From Paralichthys olivaceus (lineage: Eukaryota > Chordata > Actinopteri > Pleuronectiformes > Paralichthyidae), in the NCBI RefSeq assembly GCF_024713975.1, contig NC_091111.1, forward strand, positions 20,377,501 to 20,441,500: a stretch of 64,000 nucleotides of DNA. Direction: 5' to 3'. The notes under the pieces are model-generated. The model was not told the origin of the DNA and did not search any database. It saw nothing but the letters and a program-made list of their open reading frames with translations. Shown here in pieces: positions 10,755-42,300 of the stretch (positions within the stretch are counted from its first letter, which is position 1; each line of letters opens with the position of its first letter). Position numbers and translations under genes: made by a program.

Positions 10755-12557
10755 CTACTTCCTGGTGGGATCGACCACTCGACCGATGAACATCAGGCTG
10801 CCAGTGTTCTGCTGGTAGATAATGAAGATGAATGGTCGGTTGATGGTCAGTCGAGGGGGAGGAGAAGAGAACACATTGACTTCATCCCCTGCAGTGATGT
10901 CATCGCTGCGCTCGTCAACAGTGACAATAGATTTATGAAAAACCTGATAAAAAAAAAGGAGTAGATGAGAGATTTCCACAATAAAAAAATAAATAACTAA
11001 AAAGATTTCACATCACATCAAAATGAACCCAAAAACCACCACAGAGACGTAAGACCACCATCAGTTGATTGCCCAGCCCCAGCTTCTTCACTCACCTGTG
11101 TGAGTTGGGGTCCTTTAGCCCCGCCCATGTTTGTGATGTCTGCATCGTCCTGAAACACCTGCGTGATGTCAAGAGTCTGCAGGACGTCCTTCAGCGAGTA
11201 GGAACGTTCCAACAGGAAGCGAGGAACCTGGACCTCCAACTTCCTGCGTTCAAAATAAAACAGAATGGATGGAGATGGATTCATTTTCAGAAATGCCACT
11301 AAAGGTTCTACTCCACTTCTTCTGTCTGTTATTCTGTGTTATTCCATATTCGTATGTTCAGATCAACGCTGTTATTTATGTTGATATTAGCGTTAAGGAC
11401 GAGAGGCAGGAAGCAGACTCTTACGTCTTCTTGAGCTGTTTGATCCAGGCTTGGATCTTTTCGGCAGTCACTTCTTCTTCAACCGCTGTGACGTCCACGT
11501 CTTCATCAGGCAACACCACTAACATGGCCGTTCCATCGGTCATCGGCAATTTCAACACACCAGCCTTCACCGAGCGGTCGTATGCCAGGAAGTACTTGTC
11601 AGTCCTGGACATCATGGTAACCATGACGATGTGATACCTGTCCATGTAGAAACGCTCCTCCTGAGACAGGGACAAGTTAAAGGCTGGACTGAACTGGGCT
11701 GAAAGAGAAGGAAAAACTTTATTAGTACAGGCAGATAAAACATCATAGCAGAGTTGTGAACACACGTGTGACATGTTGTCGAATACAAGTTAAATAAAAA
11801 CATGTTTCTAACTGACCAACTCCGATGTTACATCGCCCTGCCCCTCACTAAAAGCCCCGCCCCATTACCAGGTGACAGGTGAGACGTACTTTGATATGAG
11901 GCCACAATGGCGAGCAGCAGCTGGGTCTGGGGGTCCAGGTTGGTCACCAGCTCCTGGACCTGGTCTCCGGACTTCTCCTGTGCCCAGCGGTTGATGGCGT
12001 CAACGGCTTCCTGCGGTGTCGAATAGTCCACAGTCTCAGCATTTCCTCTGAACTTCATCTGAACCAGGTCCAAGTAAGACGGGGACACCTGGAAGCTCTG
12101 GGCGGGAAAGACGGCCACTCCCTGCCGTAGGTTCAGGATTTCGCCACCCGGCAGGATGACAGTCCTCAGTGTCTGAAATAGATCTGAGAGCAGCAGCGAC
12201 CAACTCAAACCTCACAGAATCAAACCGGAGTATTACTCTCATCCCTGACCTCTGACCCCAGACCCTGGACCTACCTGGGAGAGTCTGTGGGTCCAGTCCT
12301 GACAGACTGAGTCCTTGAAGCAGCTGATCCTGGGTCATCCCGTTGGTGGCATTCAGCAGCGCCATCAGTCCAGCGGTCAGCGTGAAGGGGGACAGAAAAA
12401 CGTTATCATCGGTCCGACTAGCGATGACTTGGTACAGTCGGGCTGCGAAGTCTGAGTTCCTATTGACTAAGTCCTGAAGGGCGGGGTCGACGGTCTCAGA
12501 GGAGACTGGAGTCAGGAGGAGGACCAATGACAGGAGGAGGCAAAGATTCATGGTCAT
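10755..12557 (-). CDS. serpina10: Clade A serpin, SERPINA10 (protein Z-dependent protease inhibitor) type
   Basis: Secreted serpin. Exons (minus): 12275-12557, 11890-12183, 11425-11698, 11096-11243, 10755-10943; phases close to give 395 residues. The start is the first ATG at 12557, followed by a hydrophobic signal peptide (LCLLLSLVLLLTPVSS). The body has FAARLYQVI, NVFLSPFTLTAGLMALLNA and the serpin signature LTINRPFIFII followed by GRVVDP. I call SERPINA10 because in human that gene lies beside PPP4R4 in the same tail-to-tail order, and because the C-terminal part (VDER, GRVV, PT) fits it. The reactive loop is odd: after VDER it reads SDDITAGDEVNVF then SSPPP, about one residue short and without the usual small hinge residues. 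The motif normally seen as GKW before strand s3A is also changed (SYQTQF). It could be another fish clade A serpin. Confidence 0.75.
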
Positions 12558-13649
12558 GGTGCTTCTCCCTGTGGAGGAGGCGAGAACAACAGGGACACTG
12601 GTCACCACAGATCATCAGAACATCATCGATCTACTCAGAGCGTCAACCGACTTCCGGTAAAAGGTTACGCCTGCCCCCGTGACGTCACATCAAATCTTTT
12701 ATTTTGGATTTCCGTTGTTTATGTGGTTTTTAAGTGTGATCGTGCTTTTTATCTCGAAAGGATCATTTTTCTGTTTGGTGCTAAAAGCGTTTCCGATCGG
12801 TCCGGATCAATAATTCATAATATCTATAGATCGGCTCCGTATCTCTCGATGACGTAATCTATGCATAAACAGGAATGATCCACGGCCGTAAACAAACTGA
12901 CGTCATCAGTCTGACCTTCAGGTTCCATTTGATCTTCAATGTTGGATCAGATGTTTTTCTGCCTCACGCGCTGCGCATCACCGTCCAGCTCGCGCCCCGG
13001 TCACAACACTGCCACTTCCTGTCTGCTCTTTTCAGAATAAAATCCCAGTTTCCACGCAGCAGCTAAAAAACCCGAAAGAAGAATTTATCAACGAGACAAA
13101 ATGACTCACGAAGAAAACTGATAAAGACAGGAAATAGAATAAATCTATGACAAAATAAAAACCAAAGATCTACATTCTTATTCACTATTGTACATGTTTC
13201 ATAAAATACATTCGAATGAAACCTGTCGTCATTTAACAGATATTAATTAGTAAAGTGTCACAATAAAATATGTTTAAATTCAAATGAATCGGGAAGGAGT
13301 CACTTTTACTGTCATGCTTTTATTTTGAAAGAACCAACGTTCAATTCTTTTCTATAAGACAACAGTGACGGCATGATGGACCTGAATGTGTAAATGTATA
13401 ATTTAAGGATATGTGAATGTGTGTAATAATAATATGAAGATGTTAGTAATGTTAATATTAACACACACACACACACATGTGTATGAATATGGTGATGTCA
13501 GTGGAAAATCAGCTGATATAAACTTGAAGTGAACCCGCAACACAACCACTGAACAAATGTCCACATAATTATGGCCTGTTACAACATTAACAGTTACAGT
13601 TTTATACAAAAACACAGTTTCATACAACCACACTGATATTTGAATAAAC
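12558..13649. other. Intergenic stretch between serpin and xrcc3, no gene seen
   Basis: Just upstream of the serpin ATG there is an acceptor-like CTCCACAG, so a non-coding first exon probably lies a little further right. Near 13318-13323 TTTATT (AATAAA on the minus strand) could be the xrcc3 poly(A) signal. Nothing else could be supported. Confidence 0.5.
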
Positions 13650-14113
13650 TCATGTTTCTGTGTCAGAGCTGCAGACCCCTCCCACCCCCTCCCGCCACAC
13701 TGCAACGTCTCGTCCATCTCGAGCCAGGTGAGGAGCAAACAGCACCTCCAGCCTGCGGAGGGCGCTGCGCTGGTCACCACGGACAACTGTCCTCTGGAGA
13801 CGACGCATCATCAGCCGCACCATCACCTGATTGGACCAGGCTAAACCCAGAGCAGGTGACGTGTTGGAGGTGAGAGGGCTGAGATGGAATCATGGTATTA
13901 GAAACATGAAATCATCGCCTCACATTGATGACGTCATCACCTTACATGAAATGATTCAAGTGAATAAAAGATGAAATGAAGTTTTACCCTGAACTGTTTG
14001 ATCTGCTGAAAACATCTGTGACCTGGAACACACAAATACTATCATCACTTATTTTCAAGCACACACACACACACATAAACACAGACACACACTAACTAAC
14101 TATCGTCACTTAT

Positions 14114-14187
<74 letters not shown>

Positions 14188-15797
14188 AACACAGACACAC
14201 ACTAACTAACTATCGTCACTTATCACACTCACACACACAAAATTTGACTCGCAAGATGCAGGACACCACAGTTAGATATCATAGTTTTTACAGTTCTTAA
14301 GGTTATGTGTGTGTGTGTGTGTATAAATGTGTATATATATATGTATATACGTGTGCGTGAGTGTTACCTGGTTGATACAGAGGACAGGTGTGGTGAACTC
14401 CTGGGTCAGGTGGTGCAGGATAGAGGAGAAGGTGAGCAACCGTTTGTTCCTCTCCAGCCAATCATCAGCCTGGAACTCAGACCTGAAAAGAGCCGCCACC
14501 GAGTCCACGACCACAAGTCGGACAAGACCACGAGCCAGCAGCAGGGGGACACGTCGGGACAGACACACCTGGAGAGAGTCCTGAGGACAGAGACACGTGA
14601 GAGAAACATGGCGACTGATCTGACCATGGGTCAGCAGTGCCACTCACCAGGTCCGCGGTGTGTTCAACGTAAACATGGTCACTGAACTGGAGGCTGTTGA
14701 TCAACGATGGGGGGACGTCAGAGCGAAGACACGACTGTTCTCTGATCAGCTGCTGCAGACGTCTGACAGGAAACGGGTCCTCAGTACAGATGTAAACTGC
14801 CCCTATACACATACATATATCACTTTTAACCTTTTATATTACATTTATCTGATTTTATCCAAAGCGACTCACAATAAGTGCATCAACCACGAGAGCACAA
14901 ACCAGAACAACAAGAATCAAGTCAGTTCAACTTGCTGCCAAGAGCCAAACTACATATAAGTGCAACAAAAATGTGTATTTATTGATGTGTATTTTTATCC
15001 AAGTTGTAGTCAGAGGAGATGTCTTTAGTCTGCGGCGGAAGATGTGTAGATGTCGTGACTCTTATTTCAGGTGGTTGTTCATTCTTTAGTCGTCCGACTG
15101 TCGAGCTCACGCTCCAAACAGCAGGGGGCAGCGTGTTTTAGGATGGAGCTCACTGTCCAATCACAGCCGTGTATGGAGACATCAGACCTGTGAATTGGAG
15201 CAGTGAATTGGCGGAGACGTGGTGCACTGACCTGCGTCGAGTCCTCCGTGCTGCGTCGGGTACTGCACACACAGACAGAGCTGCAGAGCCAGCTGAGTCT
15301 TTCCCGCTCCACTCTCTCCAGACAGCTCAGTGACGCCCCCCACAGGAAGTCCTCCCCTCAGCAGCTCGTCCAGCATGGGACAGCCCACAGTAAGTCTGAG
15401 GTCACGCTCTCCTCCACAGAGGACGGCTGAGAACAACAGGAATATACACAGGTTAGCGCTCTGCGACATCACACGGTCACGTCCAATCAGACTGCACGGT
15501 TGATGGTCTGACCTGGGTCGGGAGGGTGTCGCCTGCAGGCGGCGGCAGCGGCGGCGAGCAACCGCTGGACGTCAGAGTGAGACAGACCAGTGAACCTCTG
15601 CAGATCCAGACCAGAAACACAGAGGACGTCCCTGACACAATTCAGATTGGCTGTGGAGAGACAGTTACCATAGTAACAACAGTAATTGTTGAGTTGTGGC
15701 ATTTAATACATAAGTGATGATGTTAGTGTGGTGACCTCTGACCTCTCCTTACTGCGGCCCTGATCCTCGGGTCCAGCTCCAGCTGATCCCACTTCAT
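13650..15797 (-). CDS. xrcc3: XRCC3, RAD51 paralogue of homologous recombination
   Basis: Nuclear ATPase that pairs with RAD51C (CX3 complex) in homologous recombination and crosslink repair. Exons (minus): 15743-15797, 15513-15650, 15232-15426, 14648-14802, 14368-14580, 13988-14022, 13650-13878; total 339 residues against about 346 in human. The N-terminus [19 protein letters not shown] is the family helix bundle. Walker A is GESGAGKT at about residues 101-108, then [16 protein letters not shown], and a Walker B strand [19 protein letters not shown] and [11 protein letters not shown] mark the C-terminal half. For exon 1 the nearer donor after GCC GCA breaks the frame; the donor ten bases on (GAGAG|GTCAG) restores it and the family sequence. 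It is head to head with brf1. Confidence 0.93.
14117..14190. repeat. (AC)n microsatellite in an xrcc3 intron
   Basis: About 74 bp of AC dinucleotides, flanked on both sides by a duplicated block that reads ATAAACACAGACACACAC and TAACTATCGTCACTTATC, so the tract lies inside a local duplication. Confidence 0.95.
14820..14955. repeat. Fragment of a common teleost dispersed repeat
   Basis: TTACATTTATCTGATTTTAT and then CCAAAGCGACTCACAATAAG is a very common fish repeat core. The rest of the 136 bp is unremarkable. It lies in an xrcc3 intron. Confidence 0.6.
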
Positions 15798-15840
15798 CTG
15801 TCCTCCGAGTTCTGTTCTTCAGGAGATTCTGTCCTTTAAG

Positions 15841-17163
15841 AGGTTCTGCTTTTCAGGTTCTGTCCTATGGGAGGTTCTGTCCTATGGGAGGTTCTGTTCT
15901 GTTCTTCAGGTTTTCAGGTTCTGTTGCTCAGGTTCTAGTCTTCAGGTTCTGTTCCTCAGGTTCTGTTCTTCAGGTTTTCAGGTTCTGTTCCTCAGGTTCT
16001 AGTCTTCAGGTTCTGTTCCTCAGGTTCTGCTCTTCAGGTTTTCAGGTTCTGTTCCTCAGGTTGTGTTCCTCAGGTTCTGTTCTTCAGGTTCTGTTCCTCA
16101 GGTTTTCAGGTTCTGCTCTTCAGGTTCTGTTCCTCATGTTTTCAGGTTCTGTTCTTCAGGTTCTGTTCCTCATGTTTTCAGGTTCTGTTCCTCAGGTTCT
16201 AGTCTTCAGGTTTTCAGGTTCTGTTCCTCAGGTTCTGTTCCTCAGGTTTTCAGGTTCTGTTCCTCATGTTTTCAGGTTCTGTTCCTCAGGTTCTAGTCTT
16301 CAGGTTTTCAGGTTCTGTTCCTCATGTTTTCAGGTTCTGTTCCTCAGGTTCTGTTCCTCATGTTTTCAGGTTCTGTTCCTCAGGTTCTGTTCCTCAGGTT
16401 TTCAGGTTCTGTTCCTCATGTTTTCAGGTTCTGTTCCTCAGGTTCTGTTCCTCAGGTTCTAGTCTTCATGTTTTCAGGTTCTGTTCCTCAGGTTCTAGTC
16501 TTCAGGTTTTCAGGTTCTGTTCCTCAGGTTCTGTTCCTCAGGTTCTAGTCTTCAGGTTCTGTTCCTCAGGTTCTGTTCCTCAGGTTTTCAGGTTCTGTTC
16601 CTCATGTTTTCAGGTTCTGTTCCTCAGGTTCTGTTCCTCAGGTTCTAGTCTTCAGGTTTTCAGGTTCTGTTCCTCGGGTTCTGTTCCTCAGGTTCTAGTC
16701 TTCAGGTTTTCAGGTTCTGTTCCTCAGGTTCTAGTCTTCAGGTTTTCAGGTTCTGTTCCTCAGGTTCTGTTCCTCAGGTTCTAGTCTTCAGGTTTTCAGG
16801 TTGTGTTCCTCAGGTTGTGTTCCTCAGGTTCTGTTCCTCAGGTTCTAGTCTTCAGGTTTTCAGGTTCTGTTCCTCAGGTTCTAGTCTTCAGGTTCTGTTC
16901 CTCAGGTTCTAGTCTTCAGGTTTTCAGGTTCTGTTCCTCAGGTTCTGTTCCTCAGGTTCTAGTCTTCAGGTTTTCAGGTTGTGTTCCTCAGGTTGTGTTC
17001 CTCAGGTTCTGTTCCTCAGGTTCTAGTCTTCAGGTTTTCAGGTTCTGTTCCTCAGGTTCTAGTCTTCAGGTTCTGTTCCTCAGGTTCTAGTCTTCAGGTT
17101 TTCAGGTTCTGTTCCTCAGGTTCTGTTCCTCAGGTTTTCAGGTTCTGTTCCTCAGGTTCTATC
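15841..17163. repeat. 1.3-kb minisatellite in the xrcc3/brf1 divergent promoter
   Basis: Tandem array of short modules: CAGGTTCTGTTCCT, CAGGTTCTAGTCTT and CAGGTTTT, in changing order, with a few CATG variants. It begins about 45 bp upstream of the xrcc3 ATG. The plus strand is T/C-rich. All three frames can read through it, giving long false open frames rich in FRFCSSGS. Confidence 0.95.
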
Positions 17164-18212
17164 AAAATGTCTTTTTCTTTTCGCGCGGCTCCACATCACA
17201 AACACCCGCCTGAACTGATTACGTCATCAGAGCTCGCCGGGTGGAACCATTTCTTCGGACCTGTGGGGGGGAACCGTCTTCGGTTTCAGACTAAATTCGT
17301 GTCTGTCCGTTGCGTCATGCGCACGTACATTCATCTGATTGTTTAATATTTAACATTAGGAAGATGACGTAACTGTTCTGACAACATCTACAAAGTTTCG
17401 TCGTCCATTAAAAAAAATCCCCGTACGACCTCAGGGCCTCGTGACGTCACTGCGTTGCGCCACAGGAAGAAAACAAACAAGGAGCAGAAACAGATCAGTG
17501 ATCGATTATCGGTTTTTCACCAATCTGCGGTAAAACACGCGGTTATTTTAGGTGAGTGTGACGCGGGAACAACATGAGTTTAAGCGGGAAGATGAAGTTA
17601 ACGACACGAGCGACCCCGTGTGTCTGATCAGAGTAAATCTGTCGGTGAGTGTGAACACAACAGCTGCTGATAAAGTTTCAATCTGAATCTATTATCGAGA
17701 AGTGTCGTCATCGATTCGTGTGCTGATGATTGATATCCGAAGTTCGAGGAAACAGAACTCACTTTGTTTAACTGATTCATGGAAACTGTCCCTCAGTGAC
17801 GTCATCAAATGTTATCCTTCGTACAAACATTACAAATCTGATGTTAAAATCAGTCGATGAGGAAATAAGTGTAGCAGTGAACTGAACCTCGACCTCTAGA
17901 GGTCACTGTTACATCATCACCTGTATTTCTGATCAATAAAGGTTCAGATTTTCTGTTTGTGTCTCATCTGATTAATAAAAACTTACTTTCAATATGTTAT
18001 CATTGAATTCCTTGAAAAACTAATCAACATGTTTTAGTTTCATGTGACTGTTTTACTTTGGAGTGACAGTTCTTCTGTTTATTCCATTGTTATTAGATTG
18101 TAAGCTGCTTCCTTCACATTAACTGGACCATCTGAACTGATCTGAGCTCAGTCAGGTGACCGTGTCTGTGACCTTTGTGTGACCTCTGCAGGTTTGAGTT
18201 GACCTGTTCACC
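17164..18212 (+). promoter_or_regulatory. brf1 promoter side and 5' untranslated exon
   Basis: A consensus cAMP-response palindrome TGACGTCA lies at 17442-17449, in a stretch richer in CG than the surroundings. A likely non-coding exon ends at 17551 (TTTTAG|GTGAGTG) and joins an acceptor at 18190-18191 (CTCTGCAG|GTTTGAG) just before the brf1 ATG. A second donor-like GTGAGTGTG is present at 17644. No other gene is seen here. Confidence 0.55.
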
Positions 18213-37774
<19,562 letters not shown>

Positions 37775-38596
37775 CTCCATCACTCGGACCTTTATCCGTC
37801 GAACTCTCCGTCCGGGTGGTTTGTGGATGTGAGACCGAGGCAGCAGTAGAGGGCAGTAATGCACCTTGACGTTGGTTTCCACCCACCAATAAACTAGAGA
37901 AAGAGAGCAGAGGCAGCTCAATGGATCAATGTCACAAATCATTTTAAATGAAACAAGACAAACGTCTGTGCACTGTTTGATGTTTAGAATCTGTGTTATT
38001 GATCAGTGATTGGTTTGGTATCAATGCTCCTTGTTACAAACTCCACTTTTATGTCTGTGAATATGAAGACCAATCTTTTAAACTGCATTTGAAAACCTTC
38101 ACTTTCATGTACTGAGGATTTTCATGTTTCTTTGTCTGATCCGTCGTTGTTTTGTATATTTTAGATTGAACTTTGTCTTTTATTGTTCAGATATAAAAAT
38201 GAAACTGAAACAACAACATTCCTTCAGAATAAAGTGAATCTGATAAACAAATGGTTTTTCTTCATCAACCTGCAGCTGCACAAATGCTCAGATCAGCAGG
38301 AGCAACTGGTGGCTACGTGTTAGCTTTAAGGTAACTGTTCACACACATTCTGTCACATTTTAAAGGAACATTCCAAAACAGAGGTTTTTAGAAAAAGAGG
38401 AGAGGAAGCTAACAGTTTCCCTCTGATTCCAGTCTTTGTGCTAAGCTAACAGCCTCCTGTACTCAGGGGAAACGTATCAAATGTTGGATTGTTCCTTTAA
38501 GTCTCTGAGCGTTAGGTAAAGTTCAGAGGTCAGGAGGAGTCATGTCGGCCCACCATGCTGACACAGTGAAGATCCCTTCAGCCAATCAGATGAGCT

Positions 38597-38781
38597 CAAT
38601 ATCTTAACCTCTGTTTCATGGCCTTGTAGAAGAATCTGGTCCAGCCCTCCTTGGTGGCGTCCTCCTCCCCCCCAGGATCTCCTCGACACTGCATCCTGAG
38701 CTGCTCCTCGTCTCCTCGTCTCCTCGCTCGTCCGGCTGCAGACGTACGGAGGTGGAGTGCTCTGCTGGGGGGTGTTGTCAC
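38597..38781 (-). other. Unassigned minus-strand open frame, possible last exon
   Basis: The frame ends GEEDATKEGWTRFFYKAMKQRLRY (read 20 or fewer at a time: EEDATKEGWTRFFYKAMKQR then LRY) and a stop. The mix of charged and aromatic residues looks protein-like and is not a repeat product. I do not recognise the family, the upstream exons are not visible to me, and the acceptor before it is weak. Confidence 0.25.
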
Positions 38782-39326
38782 ATGTCAGATTGTCTCTAAA
38801 CACAACAACACAGGAAGAAGAGGGGGACATGTCACAGGACCACGTCCTGCCACCTCCACCCTCGGTCCAGAACCTGGGGGGGGGCAGCACTATGGTTACC
38901 ATGGTAAACGTTCTGACCTCTGATTGGCTGAGCAGCTGTGAGAACTGAAGCTCCAACAGGAACCTGGACATTTGAGTTAGTTCACCACTGTGACCACTTC
39001 CTGTGAAGACTTTCAAAGTAAAAGCTCACACTCCGGATGCTGTGTTCCTGCAGAATCCGAAAACATGTTCTCACTCTACTACAACTCCCAGGAGCCACCG
39101 CGCGAGCGGAAGACGTCCAGTCTGCGTCACAGAAGAAGAAGAAGAGGATCCTCCGCAGCCGAAGGTAAAAACAGCTGATTCGTTGTGTTCGATGATCAGA
39201 GCTGATCGATCCGAGTCACACCAGGTGTAAGACCCATTACTGACGTCACGGTTCCTGCTGCTCGTCAGAATGAAACTAGCGTTAAATCTGCTAGCATGCT
39301 AACTAGCCTCCTGTTGCTAACACACA

Positions 39327-39349
39327 GAGAGAGAGAGAGAGAGAGAGAG
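39327..39349. repeat. (GA)n microsatellite
   Basis: Short GA run 47 bases upstream of the first vipas39 coding exon. Confidence 0.85.
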
Positions 39350-39395
39350 TCCAACTTTTACTTTGACAGTTCAAATACAGTTTGTTGTTGTGCAG

Positions 39396-42300
39396 ATGAT
39401 GAAGAGTAAACCTGATGAAGAAGACTACTGGAACAGCTCCAAGTTCAAAGCTTTCACCTTCGATGACGAAGACGACGAATTCAGCAGAGTAAGACCTGAT
39501 CCACAACAACAGACCTGATCCACAACAACAGACCTGATCCACAACAACAGACCTGATCCACAACAACAGACCTGATCCACAGACCTGATCCACAACTGAT
39601 CCACAACAACAGACCTGATCCACAACTGATCCACAACAACAGACCTGATCCACAACAACAGACCTGATCCACAACAACACAACAACAGACCTGATCCACA
39701 ACAACACAACAACAGACCTGATCCACAACAACAGACCTGATCCACAACTGATCCACAACAACAGACCTGATCCACAACAACAGACCTGATCCACAACAAC
39801 AGACCTGATCCACAACAACAGACCTGATCCACAACAACAGACCTGATCCACAACTGATCCACAACAACAGACCTGATCCACAATAACAGACCTGTTCTAC
39901 AACAGACCTGATCCACAACAACAGACCTGTTCTACAACAGACCTGATCCACAACTGATCCACAACAACAGACCTGATCCACAACTGATCCACAACAACAG
40001 ACCTGTTCTACAACAGACCTGATCCACAACAACAGACCTGTTCTACAACAGACCTGATCCACAACTGATCCACAACAACAGACCTGATCCACAACTGATC
40101 CACAACAACAGACCTGATCCACAACTGATCCACAACAACAGACCTGATCCACAACAACAGACCTGTTCTACAACAGACCTGATCCACAACAACAGACCTG
40201 TTCTACAACAGACCTGATCCACAACTGATCCACAACAACAGACCTGATCCACAACTGATCCACAACAACAGACCTGATCCACAACAACAGACCTGTTCTA
40301 CAACAGACCTGATCCACAACAACAGACCTGTTCTACAACAGACCTGATCCACAACTGATCCACAACAACAGACCTGATCCACAACTGATCCACAACAACA
40401 GACCTGATCCACAACTGATCCACAACAACAGACCTGATCCACAACAACAGACCTGTTCTACAACAGACCTGATCCACAACAACAGACCTGTTCTACAACA
40501 GACCTGATCCACAACTGATCCACAACAACAGACCTGATCCACAACTGATCCACAACAACAGACCTGATCCACAACTGATCCACAACAACAGACCTGATCC
40601 ACAGACCTGATCCACAACAACAGACCTGATCCACAACAACAGACCTGATCCACAACAACAGACCTGATCCACAACAACAGACCTGATCCAGAACAGACCT
40701 GACTCTTACACACCTTCGTGTCGTGTATGACAGGTTTCAGAATCTGTTGTGTTGACTGTGTAAAAAGTTTTGCGTCACATGTTCCATCTAATTGTCGTTA
40801 ATTCTGGAACAGGACTCGACCGGGACAGGAAATGTCCAGGGGGGTAAGTGTGCACTGTGTGACGTTCAGGTGTCGATGTTTGTGTCCGTTAGTTGAAAGA
40901 GTCGAAGCGGGCGGTGAACAGCATCCGAGGACTGGCGGACGAAGACGAGGACGAAGACGATGTTGAGAAAGTCAGCTGGAGCGGGGAGCCTGTCGGGAGT
41001 ATGACATCATTACTGTTATTATGGCACCTGTGCAGAAAGCTGTGCTGTGATTGGCTGCAGCGTGAACGTCATTCTCCTGTGGTTCCTCAGGTATCTCCTG
41101 GTCGGTCAGAGAGACGGCAGCGTCCAATCAGAGGACAGATAGAGAGCCAGCCTTCCCAAAAATCAACACTGACACACAGACGATCAGCAAGAGTCACTCA
41201 GGATACTCACTGAGTTCTCTGTTCAAAGGTGATCAGGGGATCAGGGTCTGTTCTACGAAGTGAGTTCAACATATCCAGGAAACCTTTCAGGGATCCAGCT
41301 GACCTGAGCCTAACAGACGCGTCACATGACGCTGGTGACACATCTGGATTGTTTTTATAGTAAACTGTCGTTAACGAGTGGATCTGAAAATAATCTCGTC
41401 TGTGTCTCCATCAGTTACATGTATCGTCTCTGTGTGGGACAGTTTCAGTGGCTTCAAGCTCAGCTGGAGGAAAGAAAACACAAATATACTGTTAAGAAGG
41501 AAGTAGACTGATTTTCAAATCTTAACAATCGTCCAACGATCCACACCAGCACCGCGATCCTTCAAGAACATGATGTCATGGTTCAAGGGAAGTGATTGAT
41601 CAGTGGGCGGAGCTTTTATGCTGTTTGATCTCTTATCTCCATCTTAACCTAGAGCAGATCAGCTGTTCAGCAGAAGTTACCATGGTGATTTACTCTGATA
41701 ACAAGGGAACGAGCTTCGTAGGACGGAAAACTTTTAATTTAACCTGATAACCACTAATCCTGCTCCGTGCTTCAGACTGATGATGGTTTGTTCTGATCCT
41801 CTGCAGGAAAAACTAAGGGAGGAAACTTTCAGCCCTTCACTGACTGTGAGTCAAACAGTGAGTGAGTGAGAGCGAGAGAGAAGAATAAATGGATAAAAGA
41901 AGTGATGAGTGGATTAATGAGGAAAAGATGGATGCTGATGTATTGTTTGTGTTTTAGCGCTCAGCGACTCGTCTGTCAGGCTCTACGCTCCAGAGCTCCG
42001 AAAACCTAAATCTGAGTACAAGGTAACACAGACACCGGTAATCTGATTACACACTGATGACATGATTACAAGATGTATGTCCTCATTAATGATGATGTCA
42101 TTGTGTTGATGTCAGGACTATGTCAGTGATTGGTCACCTGAGGAGACGGTTCACAGAATGCAGCAAGGAAAGGTGAGAGCACCTGTCTGTCCGTCCGTCC
42201 GCCTGCTTGTCTGTTCACCTGTACAGTATAGTAAAATATAAAGTGTAGCAGTTTATAAACACAGTACAGTATTAAATATAAAGTGTAGTATACAGTATAT

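Larger units (their letters stand above)
37775..39395. other. brf1 3' end to vipas39 5' region
   Basis: AATAAA at 37888-37893 and a second at 38228 are likely brf1 poly(A) signals. From 38340 to 38500 there is a common fish dispersed repeat (AGGAAGCTAACAGTTTCCCT, CAGTCTTTGTGCTAAGCTAA). At 38597-38781 the minus strand has an open frame ending in a well-formed C-terminus, KEGWTRFFYKAMKQRLRY, of unknown identity. A vipas39 5' untranslated exon probably ends at 39162; its ATG at 39065 is out of frame with vipas39 after splicing. Confidence 0.5.

Noticed and set aside
15884-17346. Several long open frames reading FRFCSSGS repeats
   Set aside because: They are translations of the minisatellite in three frames; no start context, no family, no splice logic.
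39065-39178. ATG upstream of vipas39 as the start of an extended N-terminus
   Set aside because: After splicing to 39396 its frame meets a stop within a few codons, so it is at most an upstream frame.
39303-40713. Long minus-strand open frames rich in DQVCCCGS
   Set aside because: Products of the vipas39 intronic array; all frames stay open because the units lack stops on that strand.
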